DNA of 64,000 nucleotides from Leucobacter chinensis (GCF_019049105.1 NZ_JAHQZR010000013.1:1-64000), one strand, 5' to 3'. Positions 51,153-59,972 are shown, counted from the stretch's first letter. A program made the numbers and translations. Notes: generated by a model from the sequence alone, not told the origin.

Positions 51153-52097
51153 ATGACAACCACATTTACCACGAGGCGGGAACGCAGGTATCAGGAACAG
51201 AAAATACGTACCTGGCGCCCAGCCCTGCTCACCTGGATCATGGCCGTCACTGGTCTTACAGGAATGATCTTCTTGCTGTATCCGACCGCTTCAGCATGGC
51301 TGTCGCAGTACAACCAATCGCAACTCATTCGAGATTATGGAAGTAGTCTGCAAGACGTGCAGCCAGACGCAAAAGAACAGTTGCGGCTTGCGAAAGAATA
51401 CAACGATCAGCTTGTTGCAGGCGTGCTTCTCGAAGAAAACGCTAACGTGCCAACCGGTACGGGGACCGGAGCCGAAGGTCTCGACTATCAGAAGCTCCTC
51501 ATTGCGAGAGATGACGGAATGATGTCGCGCCTCATCATCCCCGGCATAGATGTCGATATTCCGGTCTATCACGGCACAGATGATGACACGCTCAAGAAAG
51601 GTGCCGGTCATCTCGAAGGTTCTCACCTTCCAATCGGGGGCGTTGGCACACATTCTGTGATAACAGCTCACCGGGGTCTTGCCTCGGCACGAATGTTCAC
51701 AGACCTCGACCAAGTAGATGTGGGAGACACATTTACCCTGAGCACCTTCGGAGAAGTTCTTACATATCAGGTCACCGAAACAAAGGTCGTCGAACCTGAT
51801 CAAACTGATTCGCTTCGGGCAGTTGCAGACAAAGACATGGTAACGCTGATCACTTGCACGCCCCTCGGGGTCAATTCACATCGAATTCTCGTCACCGCTG
51901 AGCGAATCAGTCCCACGCCCGAATCAGACCTGCGGCGTGCCAACGATGATCCTTACCTCCCGCACTTCCCCTGGTGGCTTGTGCTTCTGATGGTAGGCAC
52001 AACCGGTCTTGCTGGATATACCTGGCGAGCCGGATACACTGACGCAGCCGTGACAGCACGCAAAGCCCAACACGGGCACTTGCAAGTAGAAGAATAA
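51153..52097 (+). CDS. Class C (pilus) sortase
   Basis: 314 residues. N-terminal helix (LTWIMAVTGLTGMIFLLYPT), catalytic domain with His near 172 in VITAHRGLASARMF, Cys near 234 in LITCTPLGVNSHRILV, where the following Arg completes the triad, and a second C-terminal helix (WWLVLLMVGTTGLAGYTW), the two-helix topology of class C enzymes. It cuts the LPXTG motif of pilins and links them to the pilin-motif Lys of the next subunit. A housekeeping sortase to attach the fibre to the wall is not in the window. Confidence 0.95.
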   Translation: MTTTFTTRRERRYQEQKIRTWRPALLTWIMAVTGLTGMIFLLYPTASAWLSQYNQSQLIRDYGSSLQDVQPDAKEQLRLAKEYNDQLVAGVLLEENANVPTGTGTGAEGLDYQKLLIARDDGMMSRLIIPGIDVDIPVYHGTDDDTLKKGAGHLEGSHLPIGGVGTHSVITAHRGLASARMFTDLDQVDVGDTFTLSTFGEVLTYQVTETKVVEPDQTDSLRAVADKDMVTLITCTPLGVNSHRILVTAERISPTPESDLRRANDDPYLPHFPWWLVLLMVGTTGLAGYTWRAGYTDAAVTARKAQHGHLQVEE

Positions 52098-52362
52098 GCT
52101 CTAGGGGATGCTAATAGGATCACCGTGCGAACCAGAAGCGCTTTCGATAAAAGTACGCTGAGTTGTTGAGCCGTGAAGAAACACCTCTGAACCCACTCGG
52201 CGGATCACGCCAGCACCACCGCAGCCCCGTTTTCCTTGCGTCAGACGCGGGTCTGTGCAAGCCTGTAAAGAGAGCGTCACGCGGTCGTGACACGGCTTGT
52301 CAGGGCTCGTGGCCTCAGGAAGCGCGGGGGTTCCCGCGGCATAACGAGAGGCCGGGAGAGCA

Positions 52363-52620
52363 ATGTCCAGTGAAATCACGACCAACCGAGAGCTCGCGAA
52401 GAAGATGCGCAACTGGGCGATTGGCCTGCTCGTCGGCGGGGTCATCGCGCTCTTGCTCATGAACGAGGTGCTCTTTTCGTTCGCGCCTCAGAATCAGCTG
52501 CTGTTTGCCCTGGTGCAATGGTTCGTGAAGCTGTTGGGCTTCTTCGGGTTGCCGCTCGCGGCGAGCCTTATCGCGGGGTCCATCGTGGTGGGCAGGCTGC
52601 CAGAGCAGGCAGCGCAGTAG
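52363..52620 (+). CDS. Small two-helix membrane protein, unknown
   Basis: 85 residues. Two hydrophobic helices (WAIGLLVGGVIALLLMNEVL; LLGFFGLPLAASLIAGSIVV), charged N-terminus, GGGAGAG before the ATG. No family recognised. Separated by 265 bases from the sortase; that spacer shows no gene or clear terminator. Confidence 0.6.
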   Translation: MSSEITTNRELAKKMRNWAIGLLVGGVIALLLMNEVLFSFAPQNQLLFALVQWFVKLLGFFGLPLAASLIAGSIVVGRLPEQAAQ

Positions 52621-52623
52621 GTC

Positions 52624-53370
52624 TCACACCAGGGGCGCGCTCACGAACTCGGGGTTGTCCCACTGAGCGGGGCGACCCAGCGTAGCGCTTTCGAGTGAGA
52701 CGGCGGGGCCAGCGGGATCCGCCGTAATCTCTGCCACGCACACGAGCAGCGACGCGGTCGGGAAGCCGTGCGCGGTGTTGTCGCGAATGATGGCCCGGTC
52801 GTCGTCGATCGGGAGCTGGGCTGAGGTGGCGAGTAGGGAGATCCACTCGTCGCGCCAGCGTTCGGGGGCGGCGTGAGTGAGCTCGCGAAAGCGGGGCAGC
52901 CACGCGGCAATGCGGGCGGTGTCAGGGTCGTCGACGTCGTCGTGGGCGAGCATGTGCACGCCGGGGTCGAGGGTTTCGCGGGCGAGGGCTGAGCCGTCCC
53001 AGCGGATGACCGTGACGGTGGACCCTTCGACTGTGACGAGGTTGAAGGGAGCCGTCTCGGGGTTGGCGCCGGGTTCAGATCCCTGCGCGGCATCGAGCAC
53101 GATCCCGCCGCGTGAGCGTGGCCAGGCGCGGGTGGGAAACCCCGGGTTCGCCCCGGGCTCGGCACGGTTGAGAATGACCGAGAGCTTGTCATCTTGAGTT
53201 GCGAGCCATGCTCCGCCCGCTCGGCGATCGCGCACCCCGGTGAGGCCTGGAAGTTCTGGCCACCACTCGCCTGGAGCGTCCCAGGCGCGGGCCGGGTCTT
53301 CATCGCGAACCGCGAGCAGCCGAACCGGGCCTGACGGAGTCTCTGGAACTTGAACGATGACGGTGCACAT
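52624..53370 (-). CDS. NRDE / TANGO2-family protein
   Basis: 248 residues from ATG 53370, which places Cys at position 2 (CTVIVQVPE) as in Ntn-hydrolase-type NRDE proteins. Other matches: LLAVRDEDPARAWDAPGEWW, then GVRDRRAGGAWLATQ, and LVTVEGSTVTVI. Eukaryotic TANGO2 is linked to heme and lipid handling; bacterial function is not settled. The frame is open far upstream, overlapping coaBC antisense, but only this start fits. Confidence 0.85.
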   Translation of the reverse strand: MCTVIVQVPETPSGPVRLLAVRDEDPARAWDAPGEWWPELPGLTGVRDRRAGGAWLATQDDKLSVILNRAEPGANPGFPTRAWPRSRGGIVLDAAQGSEPGANPETAPFNLVTVEGSTVTVIRWDGSALARETLDPGVHMLAHDDVDDPDTARIAAWLPRFRELTHAAPERWRDEWISLLATSAQLPIDDDRAIIRDNTAHGFPTASLLVCVAEITADPAGPAVSLESATLGRPAQWDNPEFVSAPLV

Positions 53371-53377
53371 ACCCTCG

Positions 53378-53383
53378 ATCGTA
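53378..53383 (-). promoter_or_regulatory. -10 of leaderless NRDE gene
   Basis: Minus-strand TACGAT ends 7 bases before ATG 53370; no ribosome site. Confidence 0.55.
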
Positions 53384-53439
53384 ACCGTTTCTCGATGGGT
53401 GAGCACCCGCCGGGCAGCTTCGGGTGCGATGATGAGGGT

Positions 53440-54678
53440 ATGAAAATCGTGGTGGGAGTCACAGGCGGCATCGCGGCCTACAAAACGGTGCATCTCGTGC
53501 GGCTCATGGTCAAGGCGGGGCACACGGTCACGGTGGTGCCGACCGAGAACGCGCTCGAGTTCGTCGGCAAGCCAACGTGGGAGGCGCTGAGCCGAAACCC
53601 GGTCACGACGAGCGTGCACGAAGACGTACCCGAAGTGCGGCACGTGCGGCTGGGGCAGGAGGCCGACCTTATCGTGGTTGCGCCCGCCACGGCGAACACG
53701 CTCGCAAAGATGGCGGCGGGTATCGCCGATGACCTGCTCGGCACCACACTTATCGCCTCGAAGGCTCCCGTGCTCGTGGCCCCGGCGATGCACACCGAGA
53801 TGTGGCAGCACGCATCGACCCAGGCGAATGTGCACACGCTGCGTGAGCGTGGCGTGCACTTCGTGGGGCCTGAGGCGGGCGAACTCACTGGCGCTGACAG
53901 CGGGCTCGGCCGCATGACCGAACCCGAGCAGATTTTTGAGCGGGCGATGGCGCTCGGCTCGGTCGCGCAAGATCTCACCGGCTGCCGGGTGCTCGTGACC
54001 GCGGGCGGTACCCGCGAGCCGATCGATCCGGTGCGCTATATCGGCAATCGGTCGAGCGGCAGGCAGGGCATCGAGGTCGCGGCTGAGGCGGCGCGGCGCG
54101 GTGCTGCGGTGACGCTCATTGCGGCGAATATCGAGCAACGGCTGCTTGAGGGCTTGGCTTCGTCGATCGAGGTTTCGCGCGTGGGCTCGACCGCCGAGCT
54201 TGAGGCCGCGGTGCACCTACTGGCAGCGAGCGCCGACGCGATCGTTATGGCCGCGGCCGTGTCAGATTACCGGGTGGCCGAGGTTGCCGATGGCAAGCTT
54301 CGCAAGGCGGATCAGGGCGAGTCGCTGCACCTGAACCTCGTCGAGAACCCCGATATTCTGCGGGGTCTCGTCGACGCCAGGGGCTCATCGAACCTGGCGA
54401 AGCCCGTGCTTGTTGGCTTTGCGGCCGAGACGGTCGCGAGTGATGAAGAACTGCTCGAGCGTGGTCGTGCGAAGCTTGCGCGTAAAGGCTGCGATCTGCT
54501 CGCGGTGAACGCGGTTGGGTGGAGCCAGGGCTTTGAGAAAGAGCACAACCACCTGTGGCTGCTCGAAGCGGGAGGATCGCTCATGGGTCAGGCCGAGGGA
54601 CCGAAGGGCGAGACCGCACGGGCGCTTGTTGACGCCCTGGTGCCGCTCATTGGGGAAATCAAAGGCCTTGCGCTGTAA
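53440..54678 (+). CDS. coaBC: Bifunctional phosphopantothenoylcysteine decarboxylase/synthetase
   Basis: 412 residues from ATG 53440. The CoaC flavin domain comes first: IVVGVTGGIAAYKTVHLVRL, ending in DLIVVAPATANTLAKMAAGI and APAMHTEMW with the active-site His-region. CoaB follows from about 190: VLVTAGGTREPIDPVRYIGN and SSGRQGIEVA, then MAAAVSDYRV and DLLAVNAVG. Two successive steps to 4'-phosphopantetheine for coenzyme A. Weak GATGAT 6 bases before the ATG may be a leaderless -10. Ends 8 bases from the convergent TetR gene. Confidence 0.96.
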   Translation: MKIVVGVTGGIAAYKTVHLVRLMVKAGHTVTVVPTENALEFVGKPTWEALSRNPVTTSVHEDVPEVRHVRLGQEADLIVVAPATANTLAKMAAGIADDLLGTTLIASKAPVLVAPAMHTEMWQHASTQANVHTLRERGVHFVGPEAGELTGADSGLGRMTEPEQIFERAMALGSVAQDLTGCRVLVTAGGTREPIDPVRYIGNRSSGRQGIEVAAEAARRGAAVTLIAANIEQRLLEGLASSIEVSRVGSTAELEAAVHLLAASADAIVMAAAVSDYRVAEVADGKLRKADQGESLHLNLVENPDILRGLVDARGSSNLAKPVLVGFAAETVASDEELLERGRAKLARKGCDLLAVNAVGWSQGFEKEHNHLWLLEAGGSLMGQAEGPKGETARALVDALVPLIGEIKGLAL

Positions 54679-54686
54679 CCGACCGC

Positions 54687-55334
54687 TCAGGGCGAGCCGA
54701 GATAACCTTCGACGATGGGGGCGAGGCGCTCGATGAGCTGCTCACGGGGAATCTCAGCGATGAGGGGCACCTGCAAGACGTAGCGCGAGAGACCCACGCC
54801 GAGCAGGTGGGCCGCGAGCAGCTGCGTGTTGAGCTCGAACTGGTCTGGCTCGTGCACTGTTACGGTGTTGCCGGCCTCGGCCTGGTGCTCGGCGAATGCC
54901 TGGAGGCCGGCGCTCAGGTTCTGCGAGATGATGCCTTGCAGCCGGGTGAGCATTTCGTCTGACTCGAGCGCCACACGAAAGAGGGCGCGAATCGTGAGGG
55001 CAGTGTCGGGGTTCTCCCACATTGAGAAGTAGAGCTCGAGGAGCGCTTTCGCGGGGTCGCTGCCCGCTGGAGCATCGATGACCATGCGAATGTTGCTGCT
55101 CGCCTTGTTCATGACGGCCTCTTCGAAGAGCCCCTGCTTGCCGCCAAAGAAGTGGCTCACGAGGGCGACGTCGACTCCCGCCCTGCTCGTGATGGCTCGA
55201 AGTGAAGCGCCCTCGTACCCTTTTTCGGCGAAGACCTCGACGGCCGCGGCGAGAATGAGCTCGCGGGTTGAGGTGTCACCGGGGCGCCTTCCGCCTGCAC
55301 GCTTCGGGGGCGGGGTGGGTTCTGAGTCAACCAT
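54687..55334 (-). CDS. TetR-family regulator
   Basis: 215 residues. N-terminal HTH: STRELILAAAVEVFAEKGYE, then SLRAITSRAGVDVALVSHFF and GGKQGLFEEAV. All-helical ligand domain after. Divergent from the membrane protein at 55443, with a large palindrome between, so it most likely represses that gene and itself. Confidence 0.93.
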   Translation of the reverse strand: MVDSEPTPPPKRAGGRRPGDTSTRELILAAAVEVFAEKGYEGASLRAITSRAGVDVALVSHFFGGKQGLFEEAVMNKASSNIRMVIDAPAGSDPAKALLELYFSMWENPDTALTIRALFRVALESDEMLTRLQGIISQNLSAGLQAFAEHQAEAGNTVTVHEPDQFELNTQLLAAHLLGVGLSRYVLQVPLIAEIPREQLIERLAPIVEGYLGSP

Positions 55335-55340
55335 GCCATT

Positions 55341-55346
55341 AGTGTA
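55341..55346 (-). promoter_or_regulatory. -10 of leaderless tetR gene
   Basis: Minus-strand TACACT ends 6 bases before ATG 55334. Confidence 0.55.
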
Positions 55347-55360
55347 TCCGCAAAAAATAT

Positions 55361-55400
55361 CTCAACGTGTGTTGAATTCAACGGGCGTTGAGTTTATGAT
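55361..55400. promoter_or_regulatory. TetR operator and promoter of the divergent membrane protein
   Basis: Palindrome of 15+2+15 bases at 55361-55392 with two mismatched pairs, built of CTCAACG and CGTTGAG ends. For the plus gene, -35 TTGAAT (55372-55377) and -10 TATGAT (55395-55400) have a 17-base spacer and overlap it, so bound TetR blocks transcription. Confidence 0.75.
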
Positions 55401-55442
55401 GAGTGGGTAAGACAGACACGAACCCTATGAGAGGTACACACC

Positions 55443-56594
55443 ATGAACGCAGGCGAACGCGAGCAACAGAGCGGCCGCAGTGCATCGTCAGGCTGGGCAA
55501 AAGCGATCGTGCCGGGGCTCCTGGTCACCCTGGTCAGCGCCCTGTTCGCGACGGCTTTCATCTGGCCTATGACGCAGGCTGATCCGCATGATATTCCGAT
55601 GGCTGTTGCCGGGCCAGAAGAGCAGCGTGCCGCGATCGAGCAGGGCATCGCAGCGCAAAAGCCTGACCTGTTCGACCTCACCGAGGTGGCAGACCGTGAC
55701 GCCGCCGTCGAAGCCATCGAACAGCGAGAGGTCGCAGGCGCCGTTGTCGTCGGCGACGAGGGCGTCGAATTCTTGACCGCATCAGCGGCAGGGCCGCAGA
55801 TCGCGCAGTTGCTGAACCAGGCGGCCGGTGGGCTCGAGCAGAAGATCACCCAGCAACGTGAGCAGGCAATGAACGAGGCTTTTGAAACGGCCAAGGAACA
55901 CGGGGCGACGGCCGACGAACTGCTCATGATACAGGAGCAGGGGCGTGCCCAGCAAGAGAAGTCGCCCGTCGTGGTGACCGACGTGGTGAGCGGTGGCGAG
56001 AACGCCTTTGCTGCAAATCTCACGATGCTTCCGGCGCTCATCGGCGGCATGATGGGCGGTGCGCTCTCGATGCTCATGGTGAAGCGACCGCTACGACGAA
56101 TCGCCACGATCGTGACTGCAGCCGCCGGTTCAGGTCTCATGGGGGCTGCAATTCTCGGGCCATGGTTTGACCTAGTGCCAGGTGATTACTGGTTGCACGC
56201 GCTCGCACTCGGAGCCGGAGCACTCGCGATCTCATCGGTGATCAGCGGGCTGGGCTCGCTCTTTGGCTACGCGGGCATGGGGATCGGCGTGCTGGCCGTG
56301 CTGCTGATAGGAACCCCGTGGGGCGGCATCATGGTCGCGTCAGAATTCTTGCCGGGCGGCATGGCGAGCCTCGGCGCGAGCATGCCGACCGGCACCATGG
56401 TGAGCCTCATGAAGTCGTTGAGTTACTTTCCCGCGGCTGCAACCGGAGGCCAGTGGGGCACCCTGGGGTTGTGGATTCTCGGAGGCCTCACCGCGATCGT
56501 CATTGGCGCGGTGGTCTTTGCGAAACGAAACGCCTCAGCCGAGCCGGCCAGCCTCGAGGCGCCGCTCACGGGAGACGCCGGCCCACGCGCCTAG
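55443..56594 (+). CDS. YhgE/ABC-2-like membrane protein under TetR control
   Basis: 383 residues. One N-terminal helix (IVPGLLVTLVSALFATAFIW), a 150-residue outside region rich in Glu/Gln, then five helices (LPALIGGMMGGALSMLMV; AILGPWFDLVPGDYW; TLGLWILGGLTAIVIGAVVF). The topology is that of YhgE/Pip and ABC-2 permease relatives, often TetR-controlled efflux components. No ATPase is adjacent. Its last 60 bases overlap the convergent SdpI-like gene. Confidence 0.75.
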   Translation: MNAGEREQQSGRSASSGWAKAIVPGLLVTLVSALFATAFIWPMTQADPHDIPMAVAGPEEQRAAIEQGIAAQKPDLFDLTEVADRDAAVEAIEQREVAGAVVVGDEGVEFLTASAAGPQIAQLLNQAAGGLEQKITQQREQAMNEAFETAKEHGATADELLMIQEQGRAQQEKSPVVVTDVVSGGENAFAANLTMLPALIGGMMGGALSMLMVKRPLRRIATIVTAAAGSGLMGAAILGPWFDLVPGDYWLHALALGAGALAISSVISGLGSLFGYAGMGIGVLAVLLIGTPWGGIMVASEFLPGGMASLGASMPTGTMVSLMKSLSYFPAAATGGQWGTLGLWILGGLTAIVIGAVVFAKRNASAEPASLEAPLTGDAGPRA

Positions 56595-56864
56595 TAGCAG
56601 CCCAAGAGCCGCCGCTGCGAGGGCAAGCGTGAGCGCTGCCGCAAGGGTGCTCGTGTACGAGAGCGTCACGAGCACCCAGCAGGCGATCGTGCCAGCCCAC
56701 GAATATGGAAGCGCGCGTCGGTGCACGCGTCGCCAGGCCTCGGGGCTCGCGAGCGATCTGCGCACCCTGATGCCGAGCAGCCGGTTGGGGCCAACAAGGC
56801 CCGCCGCGGGTAACTGTACCGAGGCGAGCGCGATGAGGCTTAAAGCGATCGTGACGATGGCCAT
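56535..56864 (-). CDS. SdpI-family membrane protein
   Basis: 109 residues from ATG 56864. Three helices. The SdpI family centre GPNRLLGIRVRRSLASPEAW followed by RRVHRRA is clear. Bacillus SdpI is both immunity protein to SDP toxin and a signal receptor, but most homologues have no toxin partner. It is about 54 kb from the HTTM/DUF5819 pair, so no link can be claimed. The open frame extends upstream to 57002 through a hairpin and is not believed. Confidence 0.75.
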   Translation of the reverse strand: MAIVTIALSLIALASVQLPAAGLVGPNRLLGIRVRRSLASPEAWRRVHRRALPYSWAGTIACWVLVTLSYTSTLAAALTLALAAAALGLLLGAWAGVSRERRLEAGRLG

Positions 56865-56870
56865 GGGGCT

Positions 56871-56876
56871 ACCGTA
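56871..56876 (-). promoter_or_regulatory. -10 of leaderless SdpI-like gene
   Basis: Minus-strand TACGGT ends 6 bases before ATG 56864. Confidence 0.55.
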
Positions 56877-56957
56877 CCTTACCTTGTCGATGGTGGTCTC
56901 CAACGGAACCCATAGGGCAAGAGTTCGCCTGTACCCCTGAAAACCGAGGCCGTTGTC

Positions 56958-57009
56958 AATAGCTTTGCCGTTACCTATCACTCGTGGCGTAGGTAACGGC
57001 AAAGCTATT
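56958..57009. terminator. Long perfect hairpin after the TRAP operon
   Basis: 20-bp perfect stem (56958-56977 with 56990-57009), 12-base loop, 15 bases past the dctM stop. No U-tract on either strand. By position it ends the minus-strand TRAP operon. Confidence 0.75.
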
Positions 57010-57023
57010 TGCGATGGAGCTGA

Positions 57024-58343
57024 TTACGTTGACATCGCTTCGGGTAGCCAGAGCGCAATGTCAGGGAATATGAAGATCAGTAGCGCTAGTACCAGAATGA
57101 GAATAACTACTGGAAAGGCGCCGCGGAAGATTTCAGAGATTTTGCTTCCGGGAGATGAAGCACTGATGATGTAAAGAACGATGCCGACAGGCGGTGTGAT
57201 TTGCCCGAGTTCGATGAAGAGCACGAGGAGCACCCCGAAAAGGTAGGGATTGAAATCGACTGCGTGCATCAGAGGGATCACGACGGGCAACGTTACGAAC
57301 ATTAGGGAGAGCCCGTCGATGAACATGCCGAGAACTACATACACGATTGCCATGCAGATGAAGAGAGTCCAAGGTGAGGTCATGAAGCTGCTTGAGGCTT
57401 CAAGGACTCCACGGACTACACCGCTTTGTACAAGCGCCGCCGAGAAGATATGGGCTCCGACGACAATGAACATCAGCGCTGAAGTCACCTTCGCCGTTGA
57501 TACGGCTGTATCAACAATAATGCGCCATGAAAGGCCGCGAATCGCGAAGCCGATAACGACCGCGCCACCGGCACCGATTGCTGCTGCCTCTGTTGGGGTT
57601 GCAAGTCCTGAGTAGATTGAACCAAGGACAATGAGTACGAGAACCAGGCCCGGCAACATACGCAACAGAGTCGCGAGGCGGGCACCTGTCGTTGTACCCA
57701 CCCGGGTATCGCTCGTCGGTGCCAGCGCAGGGTTCATGCGCGTACGAATGAAAAGGTAGGCGCTAATCATAAGCGCGAGCACGATGCCTGGCACGAGACC
57801 AGCCATGAAAAGACGGCTTACCGAGAGCTCTGCGTAGGCGCCGTACAACAAAGCTCCAAGGCTTGGCGGGATGAGCATGCCCAGGCTGCCGCCTCCAGCA
57901 ATAGAGGCAAAAGAGAGCTTTCGGTCATATCCGTCTCGCTCCATTTGGGGTAGCGCGATACGAGCCATCGCGGCAGCCGTGGCACTACTCGAGCCTGACA
58001 TAGCGGCAAGTACTGCCGAAGCGCCGATGTTTGCGTGCAGCAGGTTGCCGGGCACTTTACGCAAGACGACGAGAATGCCGTCGTAAAGACGTTGGGTGAG
58101 CCCGCTTCTGGCAATGACCTCTCCCATGAAAATAAACAGGGGCACAGCAGTCAATACAAAGGAGTTCAGTGTTTCCCATGCGATGCCCCCGATTGGCAGG
58201 GGACGTTCCCAGCCGCCGGTGAGGAAGAGGAAGATCACCGAACTGCTCACCAGAGCAATCGAGACCCACTGCCCGGCGAGTAAGAGAATGGCGAGTAAGG
58301 CGATAATGATCAGCAGGGCTGCTGACCAGTCGAGTCCAAACAT
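57024..58343 (-). CDS. dctM: TRAP transporter large permease (DctM family)
   Basis: 439 residues, about 12 helices. DctM pattern: TAVPLFIFMGEVIARSGLTQ, GNLLHANIGASAVLAAMSGS, AGGGSLGMLIPPSLGALLYG, TPTEAAAIGAGGAVVIG, then LGQITPPVGIVLYIISASSP. It forms the sodium-driven channel with DctQ and takes substrate from DctP. Last gene of the operon. Confidence 0.95.
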   Translation of the reverse strand: MFGLDWSAALLIIIALLAILLLAGQWVSIALVSSSVIFLFLTGGWERPLPIGGIAWETLNSFVLTAVPLFIFMGEVIARSGLTQRLYDGILVVLRKVPGNLLHANIGASAVLAAMSGSSSATAAAMARIALPQMERDGYDRKLSFASIAGGGSLGMLIPPSLGALLYGAYAELSVSRLFMAGLVPGIVLALMISAYLFIRTRMNPALAPTSDTRVGTTTGARLATLLRMLPGLVLVLIVLGSIYSGLATPTEAAAIGAGGAVVIGFAIRGLSWRIIVDTAVSTAKVTSALMFIVVGAHIFSAALVQSGVVRGVLEASSSFMTSPWTLFICMAIVYVVLGMFIDGLSLMFVTLPVVIPLMHAVDFNPYLFGVLLVLFIELGQITPPVGIVLYIISASSPGSKISEIFRGAFPVVILILVLALLIFIFPDIALWLPEAMST

Positions 58344-58365
58344 AATAATTCCTATTCAGTTGTGG

Positions 58366-58887
58366 CTACGAGGTTGCTTCGGCGTTCGCCGTCGACGGAG
58401 TAGGGGTCGGGCCCAAGAGCTCGATAATGAGGTCGAGCAGCATCTGGAAGATGAAGAGAAGCAGCCCGAGGCAAAGAACAGCCTGGGGCAAATGCAGCGG
58501 TACGCGAAGCACTCCGATCGATACGATCTCGTGGGTGTACGAGTTGAGCATTGTCTTCCATGAGAACCAGAAGATAATGCCGACCGTCAGTACCGAAACT
58601 GTCTTAACACTGATGCTGCGTACTCGTTCTGCCCGACCTTTAAAGCGCTCAAGTAACAGGTCCATGCGAATGAACGATCCATCTTGGTAAGCGAAAGCGA
58701 GCCCCAGATACACGAGAGCTATTTGGAGATAATTCGCGAGTTCGCTGAGGCCAGCAATGTTGAAAATATGGAGGTTTCTCACTGCCACATCAAAGATGAC
58801 GATGGCGACGAGTGCGAGGAGACAGGCTGAGCTGAGCCACTTCGAAACACGTGAAGTAGCATGGCTGATGCGGATTAATCGGTTCAT
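58366..58887 (-). CDS. dctQ: TRAP transporter small permease (DctQ family)
   Basis: 173 residues, four helices (LSSACLLALVAIVIFDVAVR; LANYLQIALVYLGLAFAYQD; VSVLTVGIIFWFSWKTML; VPLHLPQAVLCLGLLLFIFQ). DctQ pattern with the conserved Arg after FDV. AAGGAA before the ATG. 22 bases ahead of dctM. Confidence 0.88.
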   Translation of the reverse strand: MNRLIRISHATSRVSKWLSSACLLALVAIVIFDVAVRNLHIFNIAGLSELANYLQIALVYLGLAFAYQDGSFIRMDLLLERFKGRAERVRSISVKTVSVLTVGIIFWFSWKTMLNSYTHEIVSIGVLRVPLHLPQAVLCLGLLLFIFQMLLDLIIELLGPTPTPSTANAEATS

Positions 58888-58952
58888 GATTTCCTTCAGA
58901 GAATGTGCATGGCCGGGTGCACGGAGGGCGTTGCGACCCGGCCATACGCGAC

Positions 58953-59972
58953 TTACTGACCGAGAGCAGCTCGTAAGGTTGCGAGCGCATCGGTTCCTTC
59001 AGAACCAGCCAAGCTTGAGGCCCAGGATTCCCAGCCGTTTTGTGCGATCGTCAACGCTTTAGCTCTGTCAGTATCTGCGGGTGTGACTATGGTGACCCCG
59101 AACTCGTCTTCGAGCGCTTGGAGTGCTGCGTCGTCGACTGATGCGAAGTGTTCTGATGTTTCGGCCTCGTACCGTTGAGAGACTTCGTTGAGACCTTCTT
59201 TTGCATCAGCTGGAAGCGCCTCAATGGTGGTGGCGTTTGCGATCGCGTACTCAGTGAGCACCCCGACATCGAGCATAAACACCCAATCGATTTCTTCGCC
59301 CCACCGCGACTTAACGGTGTCGGCGCTACTGATTACTGCGTCAATAACGCCCTGTTGTAGAGCGCCACCCACCTCAGCAGTTTCGATTGTGACGGGGGTC
59401 GCCCCAATACCTTTAATCCATTCAGACCATTCGGGGCCTGTTTGGCGAATTTGTAAGCCCTGGAGGTCTTCGATTGACTTAGGTGGTGTCCCTGAGCCGA
59501 AGATCTGCATCGAGGGGTATCCGTAAGACCAGAGCTCAGTGACGCCATACTTAGTGAGACATGGTTCAAGCGCAGCGGAGGCAGCGTCATGCATTGCTGA
59601 CCATTCAGCGTGGTCGGTTGCGAGCATCGGCAAACCGAATACGCCTGCTACCGGGCACTCACCGCTCATGAATGAGCTCAAAGCACCGGCCATATCGATA
59701 CTCCCGTCGCCAACACGTTGAACGTACTCCGACGGTTTATAAGGTAGCTCGCCCTCGGGGCGTATGAGCAGTTCGACAGTTCCGTTGGTCGTGTCAAGTA
59801 CGTCATCGGCGAACTCAACATATCGTTTCGTATAAGCGCTTACGGGAGATCCGTAATAAGCAAAGTCAAGCTTTTTTGTAGCGCCCTCTTCAGCTGAGGT
59901 GGCGCCAGCGCAACCTGTCATAAGGATAAGAGCGCTAGCAGTGAGGCCTGCTATGGCGATTGGTTTCTTCAT
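58953..59972 (-). CDS. dctP: TRAP substrate-binding lipoprotein (DctP family)
   Basis: 339 residues from ATG 59972 (AAAGGAG upstream). Lipobox MTGC (Cys21), so tethered outside the membrane as expected in a Gram-positive. DctP pattern: GVFGLPMLATDHAEW, LQGLQIRQTGPEWSEWIKGI with the ligand-carboxylate Arg, GATPVTIETAEVGGALQQGV. Ligands are usually organic acids; linkage to aminotransferases and a dipeptidase suggests an amino or keto acid (inference). Confidence 0.92.
   Translation of the reverse strand: MKKPIAIAGLTASALILMTGCAGATSAEEGATKKLDFAYYGSPVSAYTKRYVEFADDVLDTTNGTVELLIRPEGELPYKPSEYVQRVGDGSIDMAGALSSFMSGECPVAGVFGLPMLATDHAEWSAMHDAASAALEPCLTKYGVTELWSYGYPSMQIFGSGTPPKSIEDLQGLQIRQTGPEWSEWIKGIGATPVTIETAEVGGALQQGVIDAVISSADTVKSRWGEEIDWVFMLDVGVLTEYAIANATTIEALPADAKEGLNEVSQRYEAETSEHFASVDDAALQALEDEFGVTIVTPADTDRAKALTIAQNGWESWASSLAGSEGTDALATLRAALGQ

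Noticed and set aside
52624-54216. 530-residue minus-strand ORF as one protein
   Set aside because: Only the last 248 codons are real (NRDE, Cys2 start). The first part is antisense to coaBC.
56535-56864. SdpI-like protein as immunity partner of the HTTM/DUF5819 pair
   Set aside because: The loci are 54 kb apart, SdpI homologues are common without toxins, and no SdpC-like gene is seen.
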